Source: JAJDTQ01 sp963422385 (GTDB taxonomy: Bacteria; Desulfobacterota; Binatia; UBA9968; JAJDTQ01). Taken from it: a DNA stretch of 64,000 nt. A model generated the notes under the pieces. The model was not told the origin of the DNA. It saw only the letters and a program-made list of their open reading frames with translations, and ran no database searches. A program made the position numbers and the translations under genes. This document shows, piece by piece, positions 18,301 to 26,614 of the stretch. Position 1 is the first letter of the stretch, and the number at the start of each line of letters is the position of its first letter. The DNA lies in assembly GCA_963422385.1 (NCBI GenBank), contig OY729432.1, forward strand, positions 62,001 through 126,000. Direction: 5' to 3'.

Positions 18301-18980
18301 GCCTCCAGGGTCTGACCGGAGAGGGTGCGCCCGCTCTGGTCCGTGATGGTCACCGAGGCCAGAACCGGGAGTTGCAGGCGCCGCTCCTCCAGGAGTTGCC
18401 CGATGGCGAACAGGCACGCCTTCAGGTTGAGGGTATCGAAGGTGGTTTCCGGCAGCAGAAGATCGACCCCGCCGTCCACCAGGCCCCGTGCCTGGTCGTA
18501 GTACGCCGCCACCAGTTGATCGAAGGTAACGGCCCGGAAACCGGGGTCGTTGACGTCCGGGGACATGGACGCCGTGCGGTTGGTGGGCCCCAGGGACCCG
18601 GCCACCAGCCGCGAGCCGCCGTCACCCGCGCTGAACCGGTCCACGGCCTTTCGCGCCGCCTCGCCGGCGGCCTTGTTGATGTCGTAGGCAAAGCCCTCGA
18701 GACCGTAGTCCAGCAGCGAAATGGCGTTGGCGTTGAAGGTGTTGGTCTCGACGATGTCGGCGCCGGCTTCCAGGTACTCTTCGTGGATCTCCTCGATGGC
18801 TTGGGGCTGGGTCAGGCACAGGATGTCGTTGCACCCTTTCAGCGGTTTCGGGTGCCCGGCAAAGCGGGACCCGCGAAAGTCCGCCTCGTCGAGACGGAGG
18901 GCCTGGATCCGCGTTCCCATGGCTCCGTCGAACAGCAAGATTCGATCCGCCAGGAGGCTTTCCAGAGGCTGCGCCGACAT
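15300..18980 (-). CDS. metH: Cobalamin-dependent methionine synthase
   Basis: A 1226-residue four-module enzyme that transfers methyl from 5-methyltetrahydrofolate to homocysteine via methylcobalamin. In order: the homocysteine domain with FDGAMGTRIQ at the start and the zinc-binding GGCCGTTPEH near residue 310; the pterin-binding domain (about 350-610, with ERTNVAGSRKF); the B12 cap and the B12-binding domain with DVHDIGKN, where His756 is the lower cobalt ligand; and the AdoMet reactivation domain (about 890 to the end, with RPAPGYPACPDHTEK). The length equals that of E. coli MetH. GAGG before the ATG at 18980 favours it over the in-frame GTG at 18992. I see no cobalamin riboswitch upstream. 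Confidence 0.97.
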   Translation of the reverse strand: MSAQPLESLLADRILLFDGAMGTRIQALRLDEADFRGSRFAGHPKPLKGCNDILCLTQPQAIEEIHEEYLEAGADIVETNTFNANAISLLDYGLEGFAYDINKAAGEAARKAVDRFSAGDGGSRLVAGSLGPTNRTASMSPDVNDPGFRAVTFDQLVAAYYDQARGLVDGGVDLLLPETTFDTLNLKACLFAIGQLLEERRLQLPVLASVTITDQSGRTLSGQTLEAFLTSISHADLAGVGINCAFGPYQMTPFVEELSRLSELPVFAYPNAGLPNEFGGYDMGPDELAGALAEWAQEGWLNLVGGCCGTTPEHIATLAARVKGLRPRCAPEPDGFTHLSGLERLVIRPDTNFIMVGERTNVAGSRKFARLIREGEYEEAVAIAREQVEGGANIIDINMDEGMLDSVDAMSVFLNHVAAEPEIVRVPIMIDSSNFAVIEAGLKCVQGKAVVNSISLKEGEDAFRNCARLVKRYGAAVIVMAFNEEKQATTVEERLTVCRRAHDILTREIGFDDADVIFDTNILTVATGIEEHAEYAIHFIEAARQLKALFPRCHISGGVSNISFSFRGNDRIREAMHSVFLYHAIQAGMDMGIVNAGQLAVYEEIPGELRELVEDVLFNRRADATERLVVFAEQVKGAGPTVVEEHAWREEPVESRLAHALVKGIVDYIDVDVDEALERYERPLHIIEGPLMAGMNVVGDLFGSGKMFLPQVVKSARVMKKAVARLTPLMEAESRELGGAMKRARLVFATVKGDVHDIGKNIVGVVLRCNNYEVIDLGVMVPADRIIDAAVAENADAVGLSGLITPSLDEMVHVAGEMQRRGLDLPLLIGGATTSKRHTAVKIAPAYGRETVHVLDASRAVPVVQDLMDPEARAVLDTANRAEQERMRREYETRAGTRLLSYAQALERRCRIDWNACEVDVPEFTGGRVLRDFPLADLVPYIDWSPFFHTWEIRGRYPDLLDDPARGPAARELLANARELLDRIVDQRLLAAHGVYGFHPANSEGDDIVLFTDETRTVELTRFHTLRQQKEGRKGTPQYALADFVAPRSSGRGDFIGGFAVTAGHGADEFAKRFETEHDEYNAIMTKALADRLAEAFAECLHARVRREWGYGRDERLSREELIRERYRGIRPAPGYPACPDHTEKPILFKLLDVRQATGIELTENFAMWPAASVCGLYLANPAARYFAVSAVGKDQVAAYAARKGMAVGEVERWLGPVLGYDPGNE

Positions 18981-18988
18981 GTTTTTCC

Positions 18989-19147
18989 TCACCCTTTCCC
19001 TTTTCGCGGCCGCGCCGGCTCCGGCGCGACGCAGGCCGCGGTGACGCCGCCGGCGATGACCATCCGGGCGCCCTCGCGCACGAACAGCAAGGCCGTTTCC
19101 CGGTCGATGCCGCCGATGACAAGCGCCACCTTGTTCGTCATACGCAT
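18989..19147 (-). pseudogene. Short-chain dehydrogenase N-terminal remnant
   Basis: A 52-codon frame reading MRMTNKVALVIGG, then ETALLFVREGARMVIAGG. This matches the first beta strand, part of the glycine-rich loop and helix B of an SDR, but the GxxxGIG core is shortened to GGIDRE and the rest of the domain is missing. It lies just upstream of metH on the same strand. It is most likely a deletion relic; expression as a real peptide is not supported. Confidence 0.5.
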
Positions 19148-19211
19148 AGCGGTGACTCGGACTGGAAGGGACGGGGCCCGACGCCGCCGGTGCAGGGCGG
19201 GCCGGCGGCGC

Positions 19212-19901
19212 TCAATGCGCGGCCGCGACCTCCACCAACGCATCGAACAGGCGCTGTTGTATGGGGTCCTCCGCCGCGGTCAACTCGGGATGCCACTGTA
19301 CCGCGAAGAGCCACGGATGCGACGGCATCTCCATGGCCTCGACCGTGCCGTCCGGGGCATAAGCCACGACCTCGAAACCGGGCGCCACGCGTCGAATGCC
19401 CTGATGGTGCCACGACATGCACGAGAAGTCGGTGACACCCAGGATGCCGACCAATTGCGACCCGGGCAACACCCGCACCGGGTGGGCGATGGGCTCGCAA
19501 GGCGGCGCGCGATGGATCACCTTCTCTCCCATGACGTCGGGCAGATGCTCGATCAGGGTCCCCCCCTTGCTGACGTTCAGGAGTTGCGCGCCGCGGCAGA
19601 TGGCCAGGGTGGGAACGCCCAGATCGAACACGCGCTCGGACAATGCGACCTCGGCCCGGTCCCGTTCCGGCTCCACCATGTAGATGGCTTCGTGGCGACG
19701 GCCGCCGTAGAGGTCGGGATCGATGTCGCCGCCCCCCGTGAGCACCACGGCCCGCAACAGCGGCAGGAGGGCATCCAGGTGCTCCTCCCCGGGCGGCAAC
19801 AGCAACGGGACGCCGCCCGCCCGGCGCACCGCATCCACGTACTCAGCGGGAAGGATGAAACGGTTGTGCGGACCGCGGCCGTAGGTGGTCACTCCGATCA
19901 A
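19212..19901 (-). CDS. Gamma-glutamyl-gamma-aminobutyrate hydrolase family protein (peptidase C26)
   Basis: A 229-residue class I glutamine-amidotransferase-like hydrolase. LTGGGDIDPDLYG (54-66) forms the oxyanion region, Cys102 in LAICRGAQLL is the nucleophile, and His and Glu occur in FAVQWHPE near the C-terminus. This combination is typical of PuuD-like enzymes that cleave gamma-glutamyl amides. The start is a TTG at 19901, placed by AGGAG eight bases upstream and by the family N-terminus IGVTTYGR. There is no polyamine or GABA gene next to it, so the substrate is unassigned. Confidence 0.88.
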   Translation of the reverse strand: MIGVTTYGRGPHNRFILPAEYVDAVRRAGGVPLLLPPGEEHLDALLPLLRAVVLTGGGDIDPDLYGGRRHEAIYMVEPERDRAEVALSERVFDLGVPTLAICRGAQLLNVSKGGTLIEHLPDVMGEKVIHRAPPCEPIAHPVRVLPGSQLVGILGVTDFSCMSWHHQGIRRVAPGFEVVAYAPDGTVEAMEMPSHPWLFAVQWHPELTAAEDPIQQRLFDALVEVAAAH

Positions 19902-20390
19902 CGGTACGCTCCTGTCGGATCCTTTCGAAATGGCGTTTCCTTTCCCGGTCGGTCACCGCCTCGCGGCACTTTTTCTCTTCGGTCCGAAAGAAACGGACAA
20001 TGTCGAGCATGCCGGTGACTTCAGTCACTCCGGCTTCCTTCTCTGAATGCTCCTGGTCCCCGGACGTCGCTGCCGTGGAACACCTTTGGGCGGGATGCTC
20101 GGACCCTTGGGGCTTCATGGATACGTATCCCAGGACGCCGGAAATATCCACTCACGGTTCCACCGACGGCCCCCGCGCATTCGCGCCGGACCATGGAATT
20201 CCGCTTGCATGACAACCGGTTGCGGCGCATCCTTCGTTCGCTCCTGGAACGTGGCCGGTTGACGAAGTACCCGTTCCTACCCGTTCCGAAAAAGGTCCTG
20301 TTGCATTGCCGCACCCGATGTGGCATGGACACGGCTGTTGGCTCGAAAAAAGGTCGGACGACCTAACCCCTAACGCCCAAGGAGGATCCC
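19902..20390. other. 489-base intergenic region without a supported gene
   Basis: Short frames occur on both strands here but none has a convincing ribosome site or family resemblance. This is the space between the minus-strand C26 hydrolase and the plus-strand TRAP operon, so both promoters should lie in it. I could not find a good -35/-10 pair. AAGGAGG just before 20391 belongs to the next gene. Confidence 0.5.
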
Positions 20391-21356
20391 ATGAAACGTT
20401 TACTCATATTCATGCTCGGTCTCGCGCTGTGCGGCAGCCTGGCCGTGACGGCAAAGAATGCGGCAGCGCAGAACTTCCTGGTGGTCGGCGGCGGCTCCAC
20501 GACCGGCGTCTACTATCAGGTGGCCCTCAACGTGTGCAAGATCATCAACGACAAGATAGGATCCAAGGGATACAACTGCATCGGCCGGCCGGCCCTCGGA
20601 TCGGTGTTCAACATCAACGCCATCAAGCGAGGACTGCTCAACTACGGCGTGGCCCAGTCCGACCGCGTCTGGCAGGCCGCCAACGGCAAGAAGAACTGGA
20701 AAGGCAAACCCCAGAAAAACCTGCGCACGGTCTTCAGCGCGCATCCCGAAACGGTCATGATCGTCACCCGCAAGGACACGGGGATCAAGTCCATCGCGGA
20801 CCTCAAGGGCAAGCGCGTGAACATCGGCAACCCCGGATCGGGACAGCGAGGCAACGCCCTGGACGTGCTGCGGCTTTCGGGCATCGACAAGGACAAGGAC
20901 ATCAAGGCTGAAGGGCTGCAACAGCACGAGGCCAACCGGGCGCTGGTGGACAAGAAGATCGACGCGTTCTTCTACACCGTGGGCAATCCCTGGGGCGGCG
21001 GCCTCGAGATCGCCAACAGCACCTCCATCTCCATGATTCCCGTCAACACGCCGGCGATCCAGAAACTCGTGGCGGACAACTCCTACTACGTCATGACGGC
21101 GATCCCGGGCGGCATCTACAAGGGCGTGGACAAGGACGTGCCGACCTACGCGGTCAAGGCGACCTTCGTGACCGGCGACAACGAGTCGGCCGACCAGGTC
21201 TACCAGGTGGTGAAGACCGTGTTCGAGAACCTGGACACGCTCCGCGGCTTGCACCCCGCGTTCAAGATCCTGAACCCGAAGGACATGCTCAAGGGCCTCT
21301 CGGCTCCGATGCATCCGGGAGCGATGAAGTACTACAAGGAAAAGGGCTGGATGTAG
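20391..21356 (+). CDS. TAXI family TRAP transporter solute-binding protein
   Basis: A 321-residue periplasmic binding protein. A signal peptide (about residues 1-27, ending NAAAQ) precedes the TAXI hallmark GGGSTTGVYYQVALNVC. The central LKGKRVNIGNPGSGQRG is the ligand-binding loop of the family. AAGGAGG sits close upstream of the ATG. It would deliver an organic acid or amino acid to the fused permease encoded next. The 116-base gap to the permease holds a strong hairpin, consistent with the binding protein being made in excess. Confidence 0.93.
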   Translation: MKRLLIFMLGLALCGSLAVTAKNAAAQNFLVVGGGSTTGVYYQVALNVCKIINDKIGSKGYNCIGRPALGSVFNINAIKRGLLNYGVAQSDRVWQAANGKKNWKGKPQKNLRTVFSAHPETVMIVTRKDTGIKSIADLKGKRVNIGNPGSGQRGNALDVLRLSGIDKDKDIKAEGLQQHEANRALVDKKIDAFFYTVGNPWGGGLEIANSTSISMIPVNTPAIQKLVADNSYYVMTAIPGGIYKGVDKDVPTYAVKATFVTGDNESADQVYQVVKTVFENLDTLRGLHPAFKILNPKDMLKGLSAPMHPGAMKYYKEKGWM

Positions 21357-21387
21357 CCGGCCACACCCCTTGTGGGACATGAACCAC

Positions 21388-21424
21388 GGCTCGGGGCCGG
21401 CGCAGTGGCGGCCGGTCCCGAGCC
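21388..21424 (+). terminator. Stem-loop between TRAP binding protein and permease genes
   Basis: GGCTCGGG (21388-21395) pairs with CCCGAGCC (21417-21424), continued by CCGGC/GCCGG inside. There is no T-run. It probably acts as an attenuator or mRNA 3' stabiliser that lowers permease expression relative to the binding protein. Confidence 0.5.
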
Positions 21425-21472
21425 TGTCCGTCCATCGGAACCACGAATGACCGGCCACTAGTCAGGGGCTCC

Positions 21473-23644
21473 GTGAATTCCTCCGATCGTGACCAGACCG
21501 CCAGCGAAGCCGTCGACCTCGAAGCGTTGGCCGAGTTGGGCGAGGGCGAGGGAAAGACCCGCTCCCCGGGTGGCGCCGTCGGAGGGTTCCTCTGGGTGCT
21601 GGCGCTTTGCTGGTCCCTTTTTCAGCTCTACATTGCCTACCGGCCCATCAACTCCATCATCGCCCGCAGCATTCACCTGACCTTCGCCGTGTTGCTGGTC
21701 TATCTGGCCTTTCCGGCCATACGGCGGGCCGCGACGCTGGAGCGGTTTCATGCCCTGATGCAGCAGTTGTTTCCGGGACGGCGCAAGCGCGATCCCGTAA
21801 AGATTCCGTGGTACGACTTCATCATCGCGGCCCTGGCCGGCTGCGGAACGGTCTACCTGGCCTGGGACTACGTGGGGATCATAGAGCGTTCCGGTCTCCC
21901 GCTGGCCCGGGACGTCTACATCGGAGCGGCGTTCATCCTGTTGCTGCTGGAGTCGGCGCGCCGCTCCCTGGGACTGGCGCTGCCGGCGCTGGCCTCGGTG
22001 TTTCTGCTTTACTGCTTCATCGGTCCGGTACTACCGAGATTTCTGGCGCACCCCGGCATCCCCCTCGACTTCGTCGTGGACCACATGTATCTCTCGGACA
22101 GCGGCATCTGGGGCGTGCCGCTGGGAGTCTCCACGGATTTCGTGTTTCTGTTCGTCCTTTTCGGCGCACTGCTGGAACGGGCGGGGGCCGCGGAATACTT
22201 CGTACAGGTCGCTTTCGCCATGCTGGGCCGTTTCCGCGGCGGACCGGCCAAGGCCGCAGTGCTGGCGTCGGGCCTGACGGGCATGGTGTCGGGATCGTCC
22301 ATCGCCAACGTGGCCACCACGGGCACGTTCACCATACCGCTCATGAAGCGGGTGGGGCTGCCGGCCTACAAGGCCGGCGCCGTGGAAGTGGGCGCCAGCA
22401 CCAACGGGCAGCTCCTGCCGCCGGTCATGGGCGCCGCGGCCTTCATCATGGCGGAGTTCCTGGGGCTGCCGTACATCGACATCGTCACCGCGGCTGCCAT
22501 TCCGGCGGTGCTTTCCTATATCGCGCTTCTCTACGTGGTGCATCTGGAAGCGATGAAACTGGACCTCACCGCCCTGCCGGACGAGGAGCTGCCGCGATTC
22601 TGGCCCACGTTCCTCAAGGGGATCCACTTTCTGATCCCCATTCTCGCACTGATCTACACGCTGGTGGTCCTCAGGTTCTCCGCGGTTTCGGCGGCGTTCA
22701 ACGCCATACTGCTGACCCTGGTCATCATGGTCATTCAGAGAGTCGTGCAGAGCTGCGCGGAGGTCCTTCGACCCGCGCCGGGCACCGCGGGATCCGGGTC
22801 ACTCGGGCAGGCGCTGTTCCAGGGCCTTGCCCTGAGCGTCCGCGAAATCCTGCAAGGCTGCGTGTCCGGCGCCCGCAACATGGCGCCGATCGCGGTAGCC
22901 ACCGCGGCCGCGGGCATCATCGTGGGCACCGTGACCCTCACCGGTCTCAGCAGCCGGTTCATCGAGGCCATCGAGATCATCTCCCTGGGCAACGTGGTGC
23001 TCATGCTTCTGCTCACGGCCCTCACGAGCCTGATCCTCGGCATGGGCCTCCCCACCACCGCCAACTACATCGTCATGGCCACCCTGACGGCGCCGGTGAT
23101 CGTCACCCTCGGCGGGCAGGCCGGCCTGGTGATCCCGGTGCTGGCGGCCCATCTGTTCGTCTTCTACTTCGGCATTCTTGCCGACGACACCCCGCCGGTG
23201 GGCCTGGCCGCCTTTGCGGCTTCCGCCATCGCCGGCTCGGATCCCATCAAGACCGGCCTCCAGGGGTTCACCTACGACCTGCGCACCGCAGTGCTGCCCT
23301 TCGTGTTCATCTTCAACCTGGAACTCCTGTTGATCTCCGGCGTAGGGCCCGACGGCGCCATCATCTGGCTGACCGACATGTTCCGGGTCGTCTGGGTGAT
23401 CCTGAACGGCCTGGTGGCCATGATGGCCTTCGCCGCGGCCATGCAGGGATTCTTCGCCGACCGTTGCGGCTGGCCCGAGCGGATTCTCCTCATAGTGATC
23501 TGCATCGCCGCCTTCCGGCCCGGCCTGGTGGCGGGCGACACGGATTCCCTGCGCATGACCATCCAGTTCGGCGCCTGGGTGCTGTTCACCGGCCTGTATC
23601 TGGTCCAACGGAGAAGGCGGGGGACACGGCTGGCGACAGCGTAG
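21473..23644 (+). CDS. TRAP transporter fused permease (DctQ-DctM, TAXI type)
   Basis: A 723-residue polytopic inner-membrane protein. The first four helices (about residues 40-200) correspond to the small DctQ subunit. The following twelve or so form the DctM core, with LTGMVSGSSIANVATTGTFT near residue 275 and a matching repeat near 520 (LILGMGLPTTANYIVMATL). Fused 4TM/12TM permeases of this length pair with TAXI binding proteins, and one is encoded immediately upstream. Translation starts at GTG 21473. It uses an ion gradient for high-affinity uptake. The substrate is not deducible. Confidence 0.93.
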   Translation: MNSSDRDQTASEAVDLEALAELGEGEGKTRSPGGAVGGFLWVLALCWSLFQLYIAYRPINSIIARSIHLTFAVLLVYLAFPAIRRAATLERFHALMQQLFPGRRKRDPVKIPWYDFIIAALAGCGTVYLAWDYVGIIERSGLPLARDVYIGAAFILLLLESARRSLGLALPALASVFLLYCFIGPVLPRFLAHPGIPLDFVVDHMYLSDSGIWGVPLGVSTDFVFLFVLFGALLERAGAAEYFVQVAFAMLGRFRGGPAKAAVLASGLTGMVSGSSIANVATTGTFTIPLMKRVGLPAYKAGAVEVGASTNGQLLPPVMGAAAFIMAEFLGLPYIDIVTAAAIPAVLSYIALLYVVHLEAMKLDLTALPDEELPRFWPTFLKGIHFLIPILALIYTLVVLRFSAVSAAFNAILLTLVIMVIQRVVQSCAEVLRPAPGTAGSGSLGQALFQGLALSVREILQGCVSGARNMAPIAVATAAAGIIVGTVTLTGLSSRFIEAIEIISLGNVVLMLLLTALTSLILGMGLPTTANYIVMATLTAPVIVTLGGQAGLVIPVLAAHLFVFYFGILADDTPPVGLAAFAASAIAGSDPIKTGLQGFTYDLRTAVLPFVFIFNLELLLISGVGPDGAIIWLTDMFRVVWVILNGLVAMMAFAAAMQGFFADRCGWPERILLIVICIAAFRPGLVAGDTDSLRMTIQFGAWVLFTGLYLVQRRRRGTRLATA

Positions 23645-23715
23645 CGGGACAAATAGCCATCGTCGATTTTCTGAATTGAGGAAACCGGCACTCACACGAA
23701 GGAGGAACTCCGGAT

Positions 23716-24441
23716 ATGGCCGACACGATACCCTACATCGTCGATGAGAATGATCCCGAGCTGGAGTCGGGAATGGTCGAGTATGGGAGCTGCACGGGGT
23801 ATCTGTCGCGGCCCAGGGGCGGCGCAAGACTGGGCTCCGTCATCGTCATTCACGAGAACGTCGGTCTGGTGGACCACATCAAGGACGTGGCGCGGCACTT
23901 CGCCAGGGAAGGCTTCACCGCGCTGGCTCCGGACATGCTTCAACGCACCGGCGGCACCGTGCAGTACCGGACGTCGGAAGATGCCATCGCCGCCATGCGG
24001 AGCCTGGATCCCGATGGTTGCGTGGAAGACCTGACGAGCGCCCTCGACTACCTCAAGAGCCAGGGCTTCGCCAACGGCAAGGTCGGCGTCGTGGGCTACT
24101 GCTGGGGCGGCGGCCAGTCCCTCAACTTCGCCACCAGGTGCAACGACCTCGACGCCGCCGTGGTATACTACGGCCGCAACCCCAACCCGCTGGAGCAGGT
24201 GGCCAACATCGCCTGCCCGCTGATGGGCAACTACGCCGAGGACGATCCCAACATCATGCCCGGCATCGAGCCTCTGAAGGAGGCGCTGGCCAAGTCCGGC
24301 AAGACCATCGACCTCAAGATCTACGCCGGTGCCAAGCACGCCTTCAACAACAACACCAATGCCGGCCGCTATCACCCCGAAGCCGCCAACGACGCCTGGC
24401 AGCGAACCGTGGACTTCTACAAGGCCAACCTGTCAGGCTAG
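23716..24441 (+). CDS. Dienelactone hydrolase family protein
   Basis: A 241-residue hydrolase with the DLH pattern: Cys129 in GVVGYCWGGG is the nucleophile, an acidic residue follows in NYAEDDPN (about 176), and His208 lies in GAKHAFNNN. Family members hydrolyse dienelactones in the modified ortho-cleavage pathway or related lactones and esters. GAAGGAGG is present upstream of the ATG. It lies 71 bases after the TRAP permease on the same strand and may act on the imported compound. The TAG stop begins a dispersed repeat motif. Confidence 0.9.
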   Translation: MADTIPYIVDENDPELESGMVEYGSCTGYLSRPRGGARLGSVIVIHENVGLVDHIKDVARHFAREGFTALAPDMLQRTGGTVQYRTSEDAIAAMRSLDPDGCVEDLTSALDYLKSQGFANGKVGVVGYCWGGGQSLNFATRCNDLDAAVVYYGRNPNPLEQVANIACPLMGNYAEDDPNIMPGIEPLKEALAKSGKTIDLKIYAGAKHAFNNNTNAGRYHPEAANDAWQRTVDFYKANLSG

Positions 24442-24455
24442 TGTGGTGTCCCGTC
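24439..24455 (+). repeat. Copy of dispersed TAGTGTGGTGTCCCGTC motif
   Basis: TAGTGTGGTGTCCCGTC starts at the stop codon of the dienelactone-hydrolase homologue. It matches 16 of 17 bases at 40031-40047 and its first 13 bases at 13171-13159 (minus strand). The GTGTCCCGT core also forms part of the long palindrome at 61184. Confidence 0.45.
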
Positions 24456-24497
24456 AGCGAAGCACCCGCCTCCGATGAGGAAAAGAACGTGGCGTGA

Positions 24498-24782
24498 TCA
24501 GCAGTCCTCGGAATCGAAGCAGGCCAGAAGTTGGTGGCGGATGCTTTTGTGGCCGGGGTCGTCATAGTGGCGAACGCCGAAGTAGTAGCAACAGCCCTCG
24601 TTGTCGAGGTCATTGTGGAAGACGCGGAGACGGCCGTCCTGAAAGCGTATCCGGGCCAGACAGGTGCCGCCGGGGACGTTGGAAGTCATCACCTCCTCCA
24701 CAACCCCCACTCCCCACTGGAGGTTGCGGTTGTGCTTGACCTCGTCTCCCGCTCTCAGGAACAGTCTCACGTCGTTCCGCAC
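24498..24782 (-). CDS. DUF3553 domain-containing protein
   Basis: A 94-residue protein with the DUF3553 pattern FLRAGDEVKHNRNLQWGVG, then GGTCLARIRFQDG and a Cys-Cys pair in NEGCCYYFGVRHY. DUF3553 resembles the small beta barrel near the C-terminus of UvrD-type helicases, but stand-alone members have no established role. Translation is assigned from GTG 24782; a GTG four codons later is possible. It is monocistronic between the plus-strand DLH gene and a minus-strand hydrolase. Confidence 0.7.
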   Translation of the reverse strand: MRNDVRLFLRAGDEVKHNRNLQWGVGVVEEVMTSNVPGGTCLARIRFQDGRLRVFHNDLDNEGCCYYFGVRHYDDPGHKSIRHQLLACFDSEDC

Positions 24783-24871
24783 GATCGTTCACTCCAGCCT
24801 GGACGGTAGCAGCATCGGGTGGGCTTTTCAAATCTGCTTTCGCCGGGTTGGGATGCCCGGCGCCGGCCCGG

Positions 24872-25729
24872 TCACGCGAGGAACGGCGCCAGGGTGCGAG
24901 CCAGAGCGACGGGGTTGTCCTGCTGGACCATGTGCCCGGCTTCGGGGAGGGTCACGAGACTCGCGCCCGGCAGCAGCCCGTAGCGGGCCTCGATATCGCC
25001 CCGCTCGCGGTGGTTGCTCTCGGCGCCCTGGACCACCAGGCTCGGGCAGGCGACGCGGCGCAGAAACTCGATGAACTGCTCGACGTAGAACGGCTGCGGC
25101 GAGGTGGTCCGGTGCAGCGGATCGAACTTCCATTGCCATGCGTCGGTCTCCGTCCGGCGCATGGCGTGGGAGGTCAGATGGCCCGCCCGTTCCTCGGTCA
25201 ACCTGGGATGGCTGCGGCGCAAGCGGTCCGCGGCTTCTTCCAGGCTCGCGTAACCGGCGCTCTCCCCCACCGCCGGCACTTCCTCCAGCCATCGCGCGGC
25301 GCGCCGGGGCGCGTCGGCGAACGGCATACCCTCAGGCCCCAATCCTTCCACCAGCGCGAGCTTCGATACGCGCTCCGGATACGTGCCGGCGTAGAGACAG
25401 GCGATGGTGCCGCCCATGGAGTGGCCCACGAGCCGCACCGTCGGCGTGCCCAGGTGGCGGATGATCTGATCGAGGTCCAGCAGATAGTCGAAGAAATGAT
25501 AGTATCCGCCGGCCCCGACCCAGCCGCTGTCGCCGTGGCCGCGGCAGTCCGGCGCCACCACCCACAGGTCCGGCGCGATGGCCAGCAACTCGGTGACGAA
25601 GAAATCCCAGGTCCGGCAGTGATCCCGGAAGCCATGGACGAGAATCACAGGCTGGCTCCCGGGCTCTCCCCACTCGACCCAGTGGATCCGCAGGCCGCGG
25701 ACTTCCAGGTTGTGATGCTCCGGCGTCAA
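24872..25729 (-). CDS. Alpha/beta hydrolase (haloalkane dehalogenase / epoxide hydrolase-like fold)
   Basis: A 285-residue hydrolase with HGFRDHCRTW as oxyanion loop, nucleophile Ser104 in LVGHSMGG, DCRGHGDS as the family marker, and a C-terminal GHMVQQDNP carrying His. The start is placed at TTG 25729 because that codon overlaps the TGA of the upstream JAMM gene (TTGA) and gives the family N-terminus; a longer form from an upstream in-frame codon is less likely. The function is generic; coupling to a JAMM peptidase gene is unusual. Confidence 0.82.
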   Translation of the reverse strand: MTPEHHNLEVRGLRIHWVEWGEPGSQPVILVHGFRDHCRTWDFFVTELLAIAPDLWVVAPDCRGHGDSGWVGAGGYYHFFDYLLDLDQIIRHLGTPTVRLVGHSMGGTIACLYAGTYPERVSKLALVEGLGPEGMPFADAPRRAARWLEEVPAVGESAGYASLEEAADRLRRSHPRLTEERAGHLTSHAMRRTETDAWQWKFDPLHRTTSPQPFYVEQFIEFLRRVACPSLVVQGAESNHRERGDIEARYGLLPGASLVTLPEAGHMVQQDNPVALARTLAPFLA

Positions 25730-26208
25730 CGGCCCGGGACTCGCTTCAGGGTGGTCTCGACGAAATCCTCGACGTCGGGGTTCCATGCGTAGACCGCCAC
25801 ACGGGCGACCCTGCCGCTCATGACCGAGATCACGATCTGGGCCGTGTCCGGATAGGTGGGCTCGCCGAAGGGCGTGGCGCAGGCCCTGTCCTCGTTGGAG
25901 AAGTAGGCGTCATGGTCGGGGTGGGAGTGATAGAGGGCCTTGAAGGCCAAGCCCCCGCGCTCCGCCTGTTCCAGAACCGCGTCCAGCTCCTTCGGCTCCA
26001 TGGTGTAGGCGGTCCGGGCGTCCCTGGAAAACGTCTCGGGGTCGGTGGCGTACAGCCGATTCTGGATGTTGACGAGCCGATGGACCTCGTCGCTGCCGTC
26101 ACCGCCGAGGATGACTCCGCAGCACTCCTCCGGGTAGGTCTCCAGTGCATGCGTGGTGACAACAGCAAAGGCCGTTTCGCTCAATTCGATCAGTTCACTT
26201 TTTGGCAT
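25726..26208 (-). CDS. JAMM/Mov34-MPN (M67) metallopeptidase
   Basis: A 160-residue single-domain JAMM protein. The zinc site is complete: Glu27/28 in YPEECCG, His94 and His96, Ser104 and Asp107 in HSHPDHDAYFSNED (HXHX7SXXD). Prokaryotic members of this size typically release cysteine or sulfide from ThiS/CysO-like sulfur carriers. No sulfur carrier or ThiF-like gene is nearby. ATG 26208 is chosen because it begins at the domain boundary; its ribosome site is weak. It precedes and overlaps the hydrolase gene. Confidence 0.88.
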   Translation of the reverse strand: MPKSELIELSETAFAVVTTHALETYPEECCGVILGGDGSDEVHRLVNIQNRLYATDPETFSRDARTAYTMEPKELDAVLEQAERGGLAFKALYHSHPDHDAYFSNEDRACATPFGEPTYPDTAQIVISVMSGRVARVAVYAWNPDVEDFVETTLKRVPGR

Positions 26209-26248
26209 TGGCGGGATGTCCGGTAGTAAAGCCTTTGACCTCGCCCCA

Positions 26249-26614
26249 TCAATGATCATCGTCGTTGCCTGGACCGACATGACGGGGCAGATCCATGGAG
26301 TCGTGCAGCAAACGGAGTACGTCGATAACTGGCGGGACGGCTTGAGAGTTGGTGCGATACAGCACGAAATGCCGGCCCTTCCACCCTCCTCGCGCGACAT
26401 GCAGCGTCATGAGTCCCGTCGCGATCTCGTCACGTTCTCTGGCGCCGGCGACGCGTGGGCCTTCCGTCAGCGCCTCAATGGCCCCGGTCAAGGTGTCGGA
26501 GTATAAAAGCGCCCGTGTTTCGCCGAAGTGCTCAGTGGTCCAGCGCAGGATATCCCGGAGATCTGCCTCGGCTGCCGCCGTCAGATGAACTCGCCATCGG
26601 CGACGGTCCGTCAT
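26249..26614 (-). CDS. parE: ParE/RelE-superfamily toxin
   Basis: A 121-residue toxin of the RelE/ParE fold. The N-terminal VHLTAAAEADLRDILRWTTEHFG and the C-terminal HFVLYRTN followed by VIDVLRLLHDSMDL strands are characteristic. ParE members poison DNA gyrase; RelE members cut mRNA. Pairing with a ParD-like antitoxin favours ParE. Its ATG overlaps the antitoxin stop (ATGA at 26611-26614), giving tight coupling. The reading frame is intact, unlike the HEPN toxin at 13.2 kb. Confidence 0.88.
   Translation of the reverse strand: MTDRRRWRVHLTAAAEADLRDILRWTTEHFGETRALLYSDTLTGAIEALTEGPRVAGARERDEIATGLMTLHVARGGWKGRHFVLYRTNSQAVPPVIDVLRLLHDSMDLPRHVGPGNDDDH

Noticed and set aside
19843..20151. 102-codon minus-strand frame in the gap before the TRAP operon
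   Set aside because: Overlaps the C26 hydrolase start, no ribosome site, no recognisable fold.
20259..20290. TTGACG as a possible -35 for the TRAP operon
   Set aside because: No acceptable -10 at 16-18 bases downstream.
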